Made by a program: the position numbers and the translations under genes. Shown in pieces: positions 10,999 through 20,009 of a DNA stretch of 64,000 nucleotides. The notes beneath the pieces were generated by a model that searched no databases, was not told the origin of the DNA, and worked only from the letters and a program-made list of their open reading frames with translations. The stretch covers positions 1,860,001 to 1,924,000 of the forward strand of contig NZ_JAUTAY010000001.1 in the NCBI RefSeq assembly GCF_030818795.1, written 5' to 3'. Source of the DNA: Microbacterium sp. SORGH_AS_0862 (GTDB lineage: Bacteria > Actinomycetota > Actinomycetes > Actinomycetales > Microbacteriaceae). Positions within the stretch are counted from its first letter, which is position 1. Each line of letters begins with the position of its first letter.

Positions 10999-12153
10999 AT
11001 GCAGGTCACGGTCATCGTCCCCACGTTCAACGAGGCGCCCAATGTGGCAGAGCTCGTGCGTCGGGTCGCCGCAACCGCGAAGGGCTTCAGCGTCGACATC
11101 CTCTTCGTCGACGACAGTACGGACGAGACGCCCGACGTCATCCGACGCGTGGCGGCCACCGCCAGCATCCCCGTTCGCCTCATCCACCGCGACGACCCCG
11201 TGGGTGGTCTGAGCGGAGCCGTCGTCGCAGGTCTGGATGCCGCCCCCAGCGACGTCTGCATCGTCATGGACGGCGACCTTCAGCACCCGCCGGAGGACAT
11301 CGCCCGTCTGGTCGGGCGCTACCTGCACGGCGACGTCGATGTGGTGGTGGCGTCGCGCTACACCGCAGACGGCACGGCGGGTGGTCTCGCCGATCGGTCG
11401 CGCGTGATCGTCTCGCGCGGATCCACCGCCGTGACGAAGGCGATGTTCCCGATCCGGCTGCGCGAGGTCACCGACCCCATGACCGGGTTCTTCCTGGTGG
11501 ACCGTCGTGCCATCGATCTCGACCAGCTGCGCCCGCGCGGCTTCAAGATCCTGCTCGAGATCCTCGCTCGTCGTTCCCTGCGCGTCGCCGAGATCCCGTT
11601 CGCGTTCGCGGACCGCTTCGCGGGCGCCTCGAAGGCGTCGTTCTCGCAGGGCATCTCGTTCCTCGCGCAGCTCGCCATGCTCCGCTTCGGCAAGATGTCC
11701 GCCTTCGCGCTCATCGGTGCGCTGGGCGCGGTGGCCAACGTCGCCATCGTGTGGCTGCTCTCGCACGCCGGTGTCACCGACCTCGCCGCGATGATCATCG
11801 CCGCGGAGACGACGATCATCGCGAACTTCCTGCTGCAGGAGCGGTTCGTGTTCCAGGACATGCGAGAGCAGGCGTCCGGGATCGGCAGCAGGTTCGCGAA
11901 GTCGTTCTCGTTCAACAACGTCGAGCTGCTGATCCGCATCCCGATCACGACGCTGATGATCTCGACGTGGCACATCTCGGTGGTCATCGCCACCGCGATG
12001 ACCCTCGTGGCCGCCTTCGTGGTGCGCTTCCTGTTCCACTCGCTGGTGGTCTACGCACCCCGCCGTGCCACGTCGCCCCGCCCGGCGCCCTCGCGCGCCC
12101 GCCACTTCGTCGAGGAGATCGACCGTCAGGCGATCTCGCCCGGGGAGATCTGA
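10999..12153 (+). CDS. GT2 glycosyltransferase (polyprenyl-phosphate type) fused to GtrA-like membrane domain
   Basis: Protein of 384 residues. The N-terminal domain (1-230) is a family-2 glycosyltransferase of the dolichol-phosphate mannose synthase type: VTVIVPTFNEAPNVAEL, VDDSTDETPD, MDGDLQHPPED (metal-binding DxD-like site) and DPMTGFFLVDR. The C-terminal part (about 235-350) has four helices typical of GtrA, starting FALIGALGAVANVAIVWLL. It likely makes or moves a lipid-linked sugar for envelope glycans. The ATG at 10999 is chosen because conserved sequence begins immediately (MQVTVIVPTFNE). It converges with the deacetylase gene. Confidence 0.9.
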   Translation: MQVTVIVPTFNEAPNVAELVRRVAATAKGFSVDILFVDDSTDETPDVIRRVAATASIPVRLIHRDDPVGGLSGAVVAGLDAAPSDVCIVMDGDLQHPPEDIARLVGRYLHGDVDVVVASRYTADGTAGGLADRSRVIVSRGSTAVTKAMFPIRLREVTDPMTGFFLVDRRAIDLDQLRPRGFKILLEILARRSLRVAEIPFAFADRFAGASKASFSQGISFLAQLAMLRFGKMSAFALIGALGAVANVAIVWLLSHAGVTDLAAMIIAAETTIIANFLLQERFVFQDMREQASGIGSRFAKSFSFNNVELLIRIPITTLMISTWHISVVIATAMTLVAAFVVRFLFHSLVVYAPRRATSPRPAPSRARHFVEEIDRQAISPGEI

Positions 12154-12154
12154 G

Positions 12155-12170
12155 CCGGCGGATCCGCCGG
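12155..12170. terminator. Palindrome between convergent genes
   Basis: CCGGCGGATCCGCCGG, a perfect 16-base palindrome, fills almost the whole 18-base gap between the glycosyltransferase stop and the deacetylase stop. It may help end transcription from both sides, although it has no loop or U-tract. Confidence 0.35.
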
Positions 12171-12171
12171 A

Positions 12172-13323
12172 TCAGCCGATCAGGTTGATGAGGTCCTGCA
12201 GGCCCATCCCGTAGTTGATCCTCACGGTGGGCAGAGCCAGTTTGTCGGTGCCGGCGTGCACGTAGCCGGGTTCGATGGTGCGGGCCATCTCGTAGCCGGC
12301 CTGGCGCAGGCCCTCTTTGGCCGTGTCGTTGTAGTGGCCGTAGGGGTAGGCCATGACTTGCTTCACGCCGAGGATCGCGGCTGAGGCGTTCATGTCGGCG
12401 ACGATCTGGTCGACCGAGTAGTTGACCATCCGGCCCTTGCCGTTGTCGCCCGCCGTGTGCATGTCGTGGGTGTGCGAGCGCTGCAGCACGTGGAGGCCCG
12501 GTGACGGCGCCTGCCGCGCTCCGGTGATCACGAACGAGGTCGTCAGCACGCCGTACTTCTCGACCACGGGAACGGCCAGATCCAGCCAGGTCTGGTCCGC
12601 GTCGTCGTCGGTGACGATCACGGACTGGTGGGGCAGGTAGAGCTGACCGTCGATGAAGGCGCTCAGCTCGTCCCAGGTGGGCAGGTAGAACTGCTTCTCG
12701 GCGATGTAGGCCATGTGCGCGTCGAAGTCGTTGATGTACGCGTAGTTGCCCTTCAGCCAGCCGTCTTCGCCCTCGGGCCGGGTGGTGAACTGGTGATACA
12801 TGAGGATCGGGACGCCGACGTCCTCGCTCGCGACCTCGTCGGGGCTCTTCCACGCGCCGTACAGCGTGATCTCGTCGTCGGTGCAGGTCACGACGTCGGC
12901 GCCGTTCACGCGCGCCGCGATCGTGAAGGCCTGTGCGTCGGCGGGACCGGCGTACCAGCCCGCGAAGACCGCGCCGTCCCGGCGCGGGATCGGCAGGGAA
13001 TCGTAGAGAGCGCCCTGCGACTGAAGCTGCGGCGGTTCGGTGATGGCGTCGCCGGCGAAGCTCACGGCGCACGCGGCAGGGTCATCGCTGTCGGCGAGCA
13101 GTTGCCGGCTCGCGGTGAGCGGGGTGGGGGTGGGGGTGGGCGTCGGCGTCGGTGGATCTGCCGACTGGGCCGCCGGTGACGGTGTCGAGGTCGTTCCGCG
13201 CACGACGGCCACGACACCGACGGCGACCAGGACCACGGCGAGGACGCCGATGGCCGCGACGAGTGCTCTGCGGCGGCGCAGCACCGAGCGACGTCCGCGT
13301 TGCTGTCGTCTGGTCGTCTCCAT
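12172..13323 (-). CDS. Exported polysaccharide deacetylase (NodB type) with InlB-like repeat
   Basis: Membrane-anchored or secreted protein of 383 residues. Arginine-rich N-terminus, one hydrophobic helix (about 22-42), a Pro-Thr repeat linker, then a module with YDSLPIPRRDGAVFAGWYAGP-like spacing ending ITLYGAW, characteristic of InlB B-repeats. The catalytic part follows GVPILMYHQF and has the NodB motifs VIVTDDDAD (metal-binding Asp), SHTHDMH (metal His) and AYPYGHYN. Such enzymes deacetylate GlcNAc-containing polymers at the cell wall. The ATG at 13323 is chosen over upstream in-frame codons because GGGGGA precedes it. Confidence 0.87.
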   Translation of the reverse strand: METTRRQQRGRRSVLRRRRALVAAIGVLAVVLVAVGVVAVVRGTTSTPSPAAQSADPPTPTPTPTPTPLTASRQLLADSDDPAACAVSFAGDAITEPPQLQSQGALYDSLPIPRRDGAVFAGWYAGPADAQAFTIAARVNGADVVTCTDDEITLYGAWKSPDEVASEDVGVPILMYHQFTTRPEGEDGWLKGNYAYINDFDAHMAYIAEKQFYLPTWDELSAFIDGQLYLPHQSVIVTDDDADQTWLDLAVPVVEKYGVLTTSFVITGARQAPSPGLHVLQRSHTHDMHTAGDNGKGRMVNYSVDQIVADMNASAAILGVKQVMAYPYGHYNDTAKEGLRQAGYEMARTIEPGYVHAGTDKLALPTVRINYGMGLQDLINLIG

Positions 13324-13429
13324 GAATCCCCCGGTGCCGTGCGGTCGGCTCCCCCTGGCGGCGACGACCGCACCGATGTTATCGAGCATCGTCTGGGAAC
13401 GGATGCCGCGGCCCGCACATACGCCGTCC

Positions 13430-13435
13430 TAGACT
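13430..13435 (+). promoter_or_regulatory. -10 box upstream of the acyl-CoA ligase gene
   Basis: TAGACT, 65 bases before the ATG at 13501. This implies a leader of roughly 60 bases for the ligase gene, or an unrecognised earlier start. Confidence 0.35.
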
Positions 13436-13500
13436 GACCGGACGGTGCCAGAGCCCCCTCGCGCGCGCCGCATCCTCTCCCCGTCGAGAACGAAGACACG

Positions 13501-15201
13501 ATGCTCCAATCCGCCGCCGGCCGCGCGTTCCGCGAGGCCAGGGACTTCCTGCTCGCCCACTCCCACGACATCGAGGCCGCTCGGGCGGGGTTCGTCTGGC
13601 CCGATGTCGGAGACCACTTCAACTGGGCCGTCGACTGGTTCGACGAGATCGCTCTCGGCAACGACCGTCTCGCCCTGCGGGTGCTCGAAGAAGACGGCAC
13701 CGAGGCGTCGCGCACGTACGACGAGATGCGGGTGCGCTCCGACCGCGTCGCGAACTGGCTGCGCGATCAGGGGGTGCGCCGCGGCGACGCGGTGATGCTG
13801 ATGCTCGACAACCGGGTCGAGCTCTGGGAGGCGATGCTCGCCATCATGAAGCTGGGCGCCGTCATCCTGCCGACCTCGGTCGTGCTCGGCCCCGACGATC
13901 TTGCCGAGCGCATCGAGCGCGCGGGTGTCCGGGTCGTGATCGCGGATGCGGCGGATGCGGAGAAGTTCGACGCGCTCGATGCCGACCTCGTGCGGATCGT
14001 CGTGGGCGGAGACCGAGCGGGCTGGGCTTCGTTCACGGATGCGGATGCCGCATCCGACGAGCGGCCCGGCGTCGTCGTGGACTCCACCGACACGGCGATC
14101 GTCTACTTCACCTCCGGGACGACCTCCCGCCCCAAGATGGTCGAGCACACCCACGTTTCCTACCCGGTGGGTCACCTCAGCACGATGTACTGGATCGGCG
14201 TGCGTCCCGGCGACGTGCACATGACGATCAGCGCTCCCGGCTGGGGCAAGCACGCCTGGAGTCTGTTCTTCTCGCCGTGGATCGCCGAGGCGACCGTGTT
14301 CGTCTACAACTACCGTCGCTTCGACGCGGTGGCGCTCGCCGGCGAGCTCGACCGCGCGGGCGTCAACACGTTCTGCGCACCGCCGACCGTGTGGCGCATG
14401 CTCATCCAGGCCGACCTCGAGCACAAGCCGCGGGCGCTTCGCGAGCTGCTGTCGGCCGGCGAACCGCTCAACCCCGAGGTGATCGCGACGATCGAGCGTT
14501 GGTGGGGCATCCAGATCCGCGACGGCTACGGCCAGACCGAGCTGACGGCCGTCATCGGCAACACGCCGGGGGTCGCGCTCAAGCCCGGATCCATGGGGCG
14601 CGCGCTCCCCGGCGTCGAGATCGTGCTGCTCGATCCGGTCACGGGCGAGGTGGCCGACGAGGGCGAGATCTGCCTGCCCACGGCGCCCGTGCGGCCGCTG
14701 AACCTCACGCCCGGATACATCGGCGAACCCGAGCGCACCGCCAAGGTCGAGCACGACGGGTACTACCACACGAGCGATGTCGCCGTCCGCGACGCCGACG
14801 GCTTCCTGACCTTCGTGGGGCGCACGGACGACGTGTTCAAGGCCAGCGACTTCAAGGTGTCGCCGTTCGAGGTGGAGTCGATCCTGCTCGAGCACGCCGC
14901 CGTGGCCGAGGCGGGCGTCGTCGGTGCTCCGGATGCGGTGCGGCTGAACGTCGTCAAGGCCTACGTCGCGCTCGCCGGGGGCGTGGAGCCGGATGCGGCG
15001 ACCGCGCGCAGCATCCTCGCCCACGCGCGTGAGCACATGCCGCCCTACATGCGGGTGCGCCGCGTCGAGTTCTTCGAGCTGCCCAAGACGATCTCCGGCA
15101 AGATCCGTCGCGTCGAACTGCGCGAGCGCGAGGAGGCGGCCGGGTCCGAGCGCATCGGCTCCGAGTTCCGCGAGAGCGACTTCCCCGACCTCAAGGGGTG
15201 A
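13501..15201 (+). CDS. AMP-dependent acyl-CoA synthetase (medium-chain/acetyl type)
   Basis: Adenylate-forming ligase of 566 residues that couples a carboxylic acid to CoA through an acyl-AMP intermediate. Signatures: the phosphate loop VYFTSGTTSRPKMVEH (about 200), the aromatic substrate motif GYGQTELT (about 340), YYHTSDVAVRDADGFLTFVGRTDDVFK (about 420-446) carrying the ribose-binding Asp and hinge, and the C-terminal catalytic Lys in PKTISGKIRR (about 530). NWAVDWFD near the N-terminus is typical of the medium-chain acyl-CoA ligase group. The exact acid is not predictable. Confidence 0.9.
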   Translation: MLQSAAGRAFREARDFLLAHSHDIEAARAGFVWPDVGDHFNWAVDWFDEIALGNDRLALRVLEEDGTEASRTYDEMRVRSDRVANWLRDQGVRRGDAVMLMLDNRVELWEAMLAIMKLGAVILPTSVVLGPDDLAERIERAGVRVVIADAADAEKFDALDADLVRIVVGGDRAGWASFTDADAASDERPGVVVDSTDTAIVYFTSGTTSRPKMVEHTHVSYPVGHLSTMYWIGVRPGDVHMTISAPGWGKHAWSLFFSPWIAEATVFVYNYRRFDAVALAGELDRAGVNTFCAPPTVWRMLIQADLEHKPRALRELLSAGEPLNPEVIATIERWWGIQIRDGYGQTELTAVIGNTPGVALKPGSMGRALPGVEIVLLDPVTGEVADEGEICLPTAPVRPLNLTPGYIGEPERTAKVEHDGYYHTSDVAVRDADGFLTFVGRTDDVFKASDFKVSPFEVESILLEHAAVAEAGVVGAPDAVRLNVVKAYVALAGGVEPDAATARSILAHAREHMPPYMRVRRVEFFELPKTISGKIRRVELREREEAAGSERIGSEFRESDFPDLKG

Positions 15202-15258
15202 GCTCCGACCGGTCCACGCAACGCCGGGTGGACCGGAGCCGGTGCGCCCGGGCGTGGG

Positions 15259-15264
15259 TAGCGT
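15259..15264 (+). promoter_or_regulatory. -10 box of leaderless phzF-like promoter
   Basis: TAGCGT, six bases, then the GTG at 15271; the TANNNT-N6-start pattern of this genome. Confidence 0.5.
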
Positions 15265-15270
15265 GGCACC

Positions 15271-16101
15271 GTGAGCGAGATCGAGCACTGGACCGCCTTC
15301 TCCGACGACCCCACGGGCGGCAACCCGGCCGGAGTCGTGCGCTCCGCCGAGGGGTGGAGCGACGAGCGGATGCAGCGCACCGCTGCCGACCTCGGCTACG
15401 CCGAGTCCGCGTTCGCGACGACGGATGAGGACGGCACCCGCCGCATCCGCTACTTCTCTCCGATCGCCGAGGTGCCCTTCTGCGGTCACGCGACGGTCGC
15501 CACGGCCGCGGCCTTGGCGGAGCGCGAGGGCGACGGCCGATTCGTCTTCGAGACCGCTGTGGGCGGGATCGAGATCGAGACGCGATCCGATGACCAGGGA
15601 CGCATCGTGTCGTTCACGAGCGTCGAACCGGATGCCGCGGAGCTGACACACCAGACGCGGGAAGAGCTCATCGCGCTGCTGGGTATCGAGCGGGATGCGC
15701 TGCACCCGTCATATCCGCCCGCTCTCGCGTACGGCGGGAACTGGCATCCGCTGCTCGTGCTCGCCGAGCGCTCGGCGTTCGACGCGTTCGCCTTCGACCC
15801 CGCCGCCGCGCGTCGCCTGCTCGACGCGAACGGATGGCCGGCCACGATCATCGTGCTCTGGCCCGAGAGCGACTCGCTCTGGCACGCGCGCAACATCTTC
15901 CCCGTCGGCACGGTCACCGAGGACCCCGCCACGGGCGCCGCCGCCGCGGCGACGGGCGGGTACCTGCGCAGCCGGGGACTCGCGCCGCGGCGCATCCGGA
16001 TCCGTCAAGGCGAACACGTCGGGCGGCCGAGCGTTCTCGATGTGGACGTGGCCGAGACCGGCGGAATCGTGGTCTCCGGGAGGGCCGTGCGCATCCGCTA
16101 G
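15271..16101 (+). CDS. PhzF-family isomerase/epimerase
   Basis: Protein of 276 residues of the diaminopimelate-epimerase fold PhzF family. FSDDPTGGNPAGVV (about 9-22) and the catalytic-glutamate motif GYAESAFAT (about 43-51) are present, as are PFCGHATVAT (about 70-79) and EDPATGAAAAATGGYL (about 214-229), the two phosphate/glycine loops of the family. The natural substrate of such housekeeping PhzF homologues is generally unknown; there is no phenazine pathway around it. The GTG start is supported by the leaderless box. Confidence 0.9.
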   Translation: MSEIEHWTAFSDDPTGGNPAGVVRSAEGWSDERMQRTAADLGYAESAFATTDEDGTRRIRYFSPIAEVPFCGHATVATAAALAEREGDGRFVFETAVGGIEIETRSDDQGRIVSFTSVEPDAAELTHQTREELIALLGIERDALHPSYPPALAYGGNWHPLLVLAERSAFDAFAFDPAAARRLLDANGWPATIIVLWPESDSLWHARNIFPVGTVTEDPATGAAAAATGGYLRSRGLAPRRIRIRQGEHVGRPSVLDVDVAETGGIVVSGRAVRIR

Positions 16102-16236
16102 AAATTCTTCCCATCCGTTTCACGGAGCACGCCGAACAGAAGATGTACGCCGCAAGAGCGCGGCTGCCTCGCTCCCGGCACCGGGGCGTGTTCTGAACGA
16201 GTCGGCACACAGCGACTCTCTGATTCGGAGGACATC

Positions 16237-16893
16237 ATGCGCACCAACAAGAAGCACCTGTTCGGCGGCCTCACCCTTCTCGCCGTCGCCGGGTTCGCAC
16301 TCGCCGGCTGTGCGGGCGGATCTGCCGGCACGTCCGAGGGCACCATGGCGCCCGAGACCTCGACGGCAGCTCCGATGCCCAGCAAGACCATGGATGCCGC
16401 ATCCGACCTCGTCGGCGCCGGCTGCGCCGACTACGCCGCGATGGTTCCGAGCGGCGCGGGCTCGGTCGAGGGCATGTCGCTCGACCCGGTCGCGACGGCC
16501 GCATCCAACAACCCGCTGCTGACGACCCTCGTGTCGGCGGTCAGCGGCCAGCTGAACCCCGACGTGAACCTCGTCGACACGCTCAACGGCAGCGAGTTCA
16601 CGGTGTTCGCGCCCGTCGACGATGCCTTCGCCAAGATCGACGCCGCGACGATCGACTCGCTGAAGACCGACAGTGCGACGCTGACCAAGATCCTCACCTA
16701 CCACGTGGTCCCCGGCCAGATCGCGCCGAGCGACATCGACGGCACGCACACCACTGTCGAGGGCCAGGACGTGACGGTGAGCGGCAGCGGTGACAACATC
16801 ATGGTCAACGACGCCAAGGTCATCTGCGGTGGCGTGAAGACCAAGAACGCGACCGTGTACCTCATCGACTCGGTGCTGATGCCCCCGATGTGA
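16237..16893 (+). CDS. Fasciclin (FAS1) domain lipoprotein
   Basis: Exported lipoprotein of 218 residues. The N-terminal signal ends in the lipobox LAGC (Cys25), followed by a low-complexity spacer. One FAS1 domain covers about 75-215 with [18 protein letters not shown] (box H1 region) and YHVVPGQI, ending [12 protein letters not shown], the usual final strand. It resembles the Mpt70/Mpt83 family of mycobacteria, extracellular proteins of unclear function. GGAGG precedes the ATG. It lies 59 bases upstream of a membrane molybdopterin oxidoreductase gene, a likely operon partner. Confidence 0.92.
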   Translation: MRTNKKHLFGGLTLLAVAGFALAGCAGGSAGTSEGTMAPETSTAAPMPSKTMDAASDLVGAGCADYAAMVPSGAGSVEGMSLDPVATAASNNPLLTTLVSAVSGQLNPDVNLVDTLNGSEFTVFAPVDDAFAKIDAATIDSLKTDSATLTKILTYHVVPGQIAPSDIDGTHTTVEGQDVTVSGSGDNIMVNDAKVICGGVKTKNATVYLIDSVLMPPM

Positions 16894-16952
16894 CCCCTGA
16901 ACACTGACGACACTCCGGCGTGATCTGCCGGACCGGCGAGCGGAGACCGACC

Positions 16953-18617
16953 ATGACGCGACTGCGGATGCGCACGACGTGGGGTTGGGCTTCGCTCGCC
17001 GGTGTCGTCGCGGCGGCGGCCTTCCTCGCGGTGAGCGAGGCGGTCGCCGCCCTCGTCTCCCGGGGGACCAGCCCCCTGATCGCGGTCGGGTCGTTCGTCA
17101 TCGACATCGTGCCGCGACCTCTCAAGGAATTCGCCATCTCGACGTTCGGGATTGCTGACAAGCCGGTGCTGCTCGCCTCACTCGGTGTGGCCGTCGTGAT
17201 CGCCGCCGCCGTCATCGGCATCGTCGAGACCGTCCGGCCGCTCTGGGGGGTCGTGCTCTTCGCGATCGCTGCCGCCCTCGCGACCGCTGCCGTCATCACG
17301 CGTGCGGATGCGGGGGCTCTCGCGGGAGTCGCCTCGATCGCGGGTGGCGTCGTCGGCATCGCGATGCTCCTGCTGTTGACCCGCCGTCTGCGCCGCTGGA
17401 AGCTGGCCGCCGCTGCGGCGCCCGCGGCCACGAACTCGTCCGCCGCCGCGAGCTCTGTTCACGAGGCCCCTGATGCGGCCTTCGGCGACTCGGCACCGCG
17501 TCCTGCCTCCCCCGAACGGCGCCCGAAGTCCGCGCCGTCCGAGGTGCAGCTGGACCGCCGCGGGTTCTTCATCCTCACCGGCATCGTCGCGGCATCCGCC
17601 GTCGTGGTGGGCCTGGGTGCCCGGGCGCTCAACGCGACGACCGCATCCATCCGGCAGATCCGTGATGCGCTCCGGTTGCCCTCTCCCAAGACCACGGTTC
17701 CCATTCCGCAGGGCGCGGAGCTCGACGTCGACGGGATCTCCCCGCTCTTCACTCCCAACGCGGACTTCTATCGCGTCGACACCGCTCTGACGGTTCCCAC
17801 CGTCGACCCGAACACGTGGCGCCTCGTCATCGACGGGATGGTCGACAAGCGCGTCGAGCTGAGCTTCGACGACCTGATCGCCCTCGGACTCGACGAGTAC
17901 GTGATCACCCTCACGTGCGTCTCGAACGAGGTCGGCGGCGACCTCGTCGGCAATGCACGGTGGCTGGGCGTGCCGGTGCGCACCGTGCTGGCCGCGGCCG
18001 GTGTGCAGTCCGGCGCCGACATGGTGCTTTCGCGCAGCGTCGACGGCTTCACCGCATCCACGCCCCTCGAATCGCTGACGGACCCCGGCGTCGACGCCAT
18101 CTTCGCGGTCGCGATGAACGGCGAGCCGCTGCCGCTCGAGCACGGCTTCCCCGTGCGGATGGTGGTTCCCGGCCTCTACGGCTACGTGTCGGCGACGAAG
18201 TGGGTCGAGGAGCTGAAGGTCACGACCTTCGCCGCCGACACCGCCTACTGGACGCCTCGCGGCTACAGCGAGCGCGCCCCCATCAAGTTCTCGTCGCGCG
18301 TCGACACCCCGAAGATCGGCAAGCCGGTGGCGGCGGGCAAGGTGCCGATCGCCGGCATGGCGTGGGCGCAGGGCGTCGGCATCTCGGCCGTCGAGGTGAG
18401 CATCGACAACGGCGAGTGGCAGCGCGCCACCCTCTCGTCGCCCGTCAACAAGGACGCGTGGGTGCAGTGGGTGCTCGAGTGGGACGCGACACCCGGCTCG
18501 CACTACATCGCGGTGCGTGCGATCAATGCCGCGGGTGAGCTGCAGATCGAGGAGTCCGCGCCGATCGCCCCCGACGGGTCGTCCGGCTGGCAGCGCACGC
18601 TCGTGACGGTGAGCTGA
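16953..18617 (+). CDS. Membrane-bound molybdopterin-dependent oxidoreductase (sulfite oxidase fold)
   Basis: Protein of 554 residues. About four N-terminal helices (residues 8-140) precede an acidic linker and a fifth hydrophobic segment after DRRGFFILTG (about 205-225). The catalytic part has the sulfite-oxidase fold with the molybdenum-coordinating Cys322 in ITLTCVSNEVGG and the conserved LPLEHGFPVRMVVPGLYGY region (about 390). A C-terminal Mo-co dimerisation domain (about 440-550) begins near GKVPIAGMAWA. Substrate unknown; the active site probably faces outside. The ATG at 16953 follows GCGGAG. It probably forms an operon with the fasciclin gene. Confidence 0.88.
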   Translation: MTRLRMRTTWGWASLAGVVAAAAFLAVSEAVAALVSRGTSPLIAVGSFVIDIVPRPLKEFAISTFGIADKPVLLASLGVAVVIAAAVIGIVETVRPLWGVVLFAIAAALATAAVITRADAGALAGVASIAGGVVGIAMLLLLTRRLRRWKLAAAAAPAATNSSAAASSVHEAPDAAFGDSAPRPASPERRPKSAPSEVQLDRRGFFILTGIVAASAVVVGLGARALNATTASIRQIRDALRLPSPKTTVPIPQGAELDVDGISPLFTPNADFYRVDTALTVPTVDPNTWRLVIDGMVDKRVELSFDDLIALGLDEYVITLTCVSNEVGGDLVGNARWLGVPVRTVLAAAGVQSGADMVLSRSVDGFTASTPLESLTDPGVDAIFAVAMNGEPLPLEHGFPVRMVVPGLYGYVSATKWVEELKVTTFAADTAYWTPRGYSERAPIKFSSRVDTPKIGKPVAAGKVPIAGMAWAQGVGISAVEVSIDNGEWQRATLSSPVNKDAWVQWVLEWDATPGSHYIAVRAINAAGELQIEESAPIAPDGSSGWQRTLVTVS

Positions 18618-18751
18618 CCCGGCGCGCTCTCTCCAGTTCGCGAGTCTCACGGGCAGAAGAGGGACGGTCCGGTAGCACGGCGCGGGTCGAGGCGCCATCG
18701 GATGGGCGGGCCGCATCCGTCGCCGTAGCGTGACGAGCGCGAGGAGGTGGC

Positions 18752-19555
18752 ATGGGGCGCGAGGTGCGCGTGGGCATATCCGGGTGGAACTACCCGTCGT
18801 GGCGGGGCGACTTCTACCCTGCAGGGCTCGCGCACGCACGGGAGCTCGCCTACGTCGTCGAGCGGATGCGGAGCGTCGAGCTCAACGGATCCTTCTACTC
18901 GTTGCAGCGCCCCACGAGCTATCAACGCTGGCGGGATGCGGTGCCGGACGACTTCGTCTTCGCCATCAAGGGCTCGCGCTACATCACCCACATGCTCCGC
19001 CTGCGAGATGTCGACCAGGCGTTGGCGAACTTCTTCGCGTCGGGGGTGCTGGCTCTCGGATCCAAACTCGGCCCGGTGCTGTGGCAGCTTCCGGAGCGCG
19101 AGGAGTTCGACGCCGACGTGCTCGAGGACTTCCTGTCGCGTCTACCGATGTCGACGGGCGCCGCGGTGGAACTCGCCCGACGCCATGATGCGAGGGTCGA
19201 GGGGCGCGCGTGGCTCGAGATCGACGAGGACCGGCCCCTTCGCCACGCGTTGGAGCCACGGGCGCTCTCGTTCGAGTCCCCGGACCTCGTGCCGCTGCTG
19301 CGGGACCACGACGTGGCGCTGGTCGCCGCCGACTCGGCGGGAACCTGGCCCGGATTCGGTGAGCAGACCGCATCCTTCGCCTACGCGCGCCTGCACGGGT
19401 CGACGGATCTGTACGCGAGCGGATACACGGATGCGGAACTCGACGCCTGGGCGGAGCGCATCTCCGGGTGGTCGGGCGACGTGTACGTGTACTTCGACAA
19501 CGACGCGCGCGGACGGGCGCCGCACGACGCCCTCGCGCTCGCGGCGCGGGTGTGA
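18752..19555 (+). CDS. DUF72 family protein (YecE-like)
   Basis: Cytosolic TIM-barrel protein of 267 residues. VRVGISGWNYPSWRGDFYP at the N-terminus, VELNGSFYSLQRPTSYQRW (about 39-57) and FVFAIKGSRYITHMLRL (about 68-84) are hallmarks of the DUF72/YecE family; YARLHGSTDLY (about 215) and YVYFDNDARG (about 245) are the conserved C-terminal strands. The biochemical function of the family is not established. GGAGG precedes the ATG and a TAGCGT box lies 22 bases before it. Confidence 0.9.
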   Translation: MGREVRVGISGWNYPSWRGDFYPAGLAHARELAYVVERMRSVELNGSFYSLQRPTSYQRWRDAVPDDFVFAIKGSRYITHMLRLRDVDQALANFFASGVLALGSKLGPVLWQLPEREEFDADVLEDFLSRLPMSTGAAVELARRHDARVEGRAWLEIDEDRPLRHALEPRALSFESPDLVPLLRDHDVALVAADSAGTWPGFGEQTASFAYARLHGSTDLYASGYTDAELDAWAERISGWSGDVYVYFDNDARGRAPHDALALAARV

Positions 19556-19583
19556 TGCTCTGCGAATCAGTGGCGGGCGGGGC

Positions 19584-19889
19584 TCAGGCCAGCGAGTAGC
19601 CTGCCTCGTCGATCGCTGCGGCGATCGCCTGCGAGTCCACGGGGGATGCGGCGCGGAACGTGACACGCGAGGTGCCGCCGGCCTGCAGGTCGACCGACAC
19701 GTCCGTCACGCCGTCGATCGCGGTGAGCTCCTGGGTGACGGCCGACACACAGTGCGCGCACGTCATCCCGGTGACGAGGATCTCCTGGGCGTCGGCCGCT
19801 GCCGGCTCGGATGCATGGTGGTCGCCGTGACCGCCGCAGGCGCAGGCCGCCTTGGGCTCGGTGCGGCCGAACTCGATGGGTTGAATCAT
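19584..19889 (-). CDS. Heavy-metal-associated (copper chaperone-like) protein
   Basis: Protein of 101 residues. The C-terminal 65 residues are an HMA domain with the metal-binding motif GMTCAHC (about 41-47) and the ferredoxin-like pattern IDGVTDVSVDLQAGG. The N-terminal third is unusual: a Cys/His-rich stretch (ACACGGHGDHH) that could bind additional copper. No P-type ATPase is adjacent. A CsoR-type near-palindrome lies 25 bases upstream of the start codon and overlaps the likely -10 region, so copper induction is expected. Confidence 0.9.
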   Translation of the reverse strand: MIQPIEFGRTEPKAACACGGHGDHHASEPAAADAQEILVTGMTCAHCVSAVTQELTAIDGVTDVSVDLQAGGTSRVTFRAASPVDSQAIAAAIDEAGYSLA

Positions 19890-19913
19890 GTGTGCTCCGT
19901 TCCGCCGCCCAGC

Positions 19914-19930
19914 ATACCCCTAGGGGGTAT
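19914..19930. promoter_or_regulatory. Candidate CsoR operator
   Basis: ATACCCCTAGGGGGTAT, a G/C-tract pseudo-palindrome flanked by ATAC and GTAT, as in operators of the CsoR copper repressors. On the minus strand its right part runs into TATGCT, a plausible -10 box for the chaperone-like gene. No csoR gene is in the window. Confidence 0.55.
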
Positions 19931-19997
19931 CCGACGCGAGTGGCTGCCCACACTCTACGGCGGTGTGGATAACGCGCTCCAGGCGTGTGGCCGTCTG

Positions 19998-20003
19998 TAA
20001 GCT
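19998..20003 (+). promoter_or_regulatory. -10 box of leaderless lipoprotein promoter
   Basis: TAAGCT, six bases, then the GTG at 20010. Confidence 0.5.
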
Positions 20004-20009
20004 CCCTCC

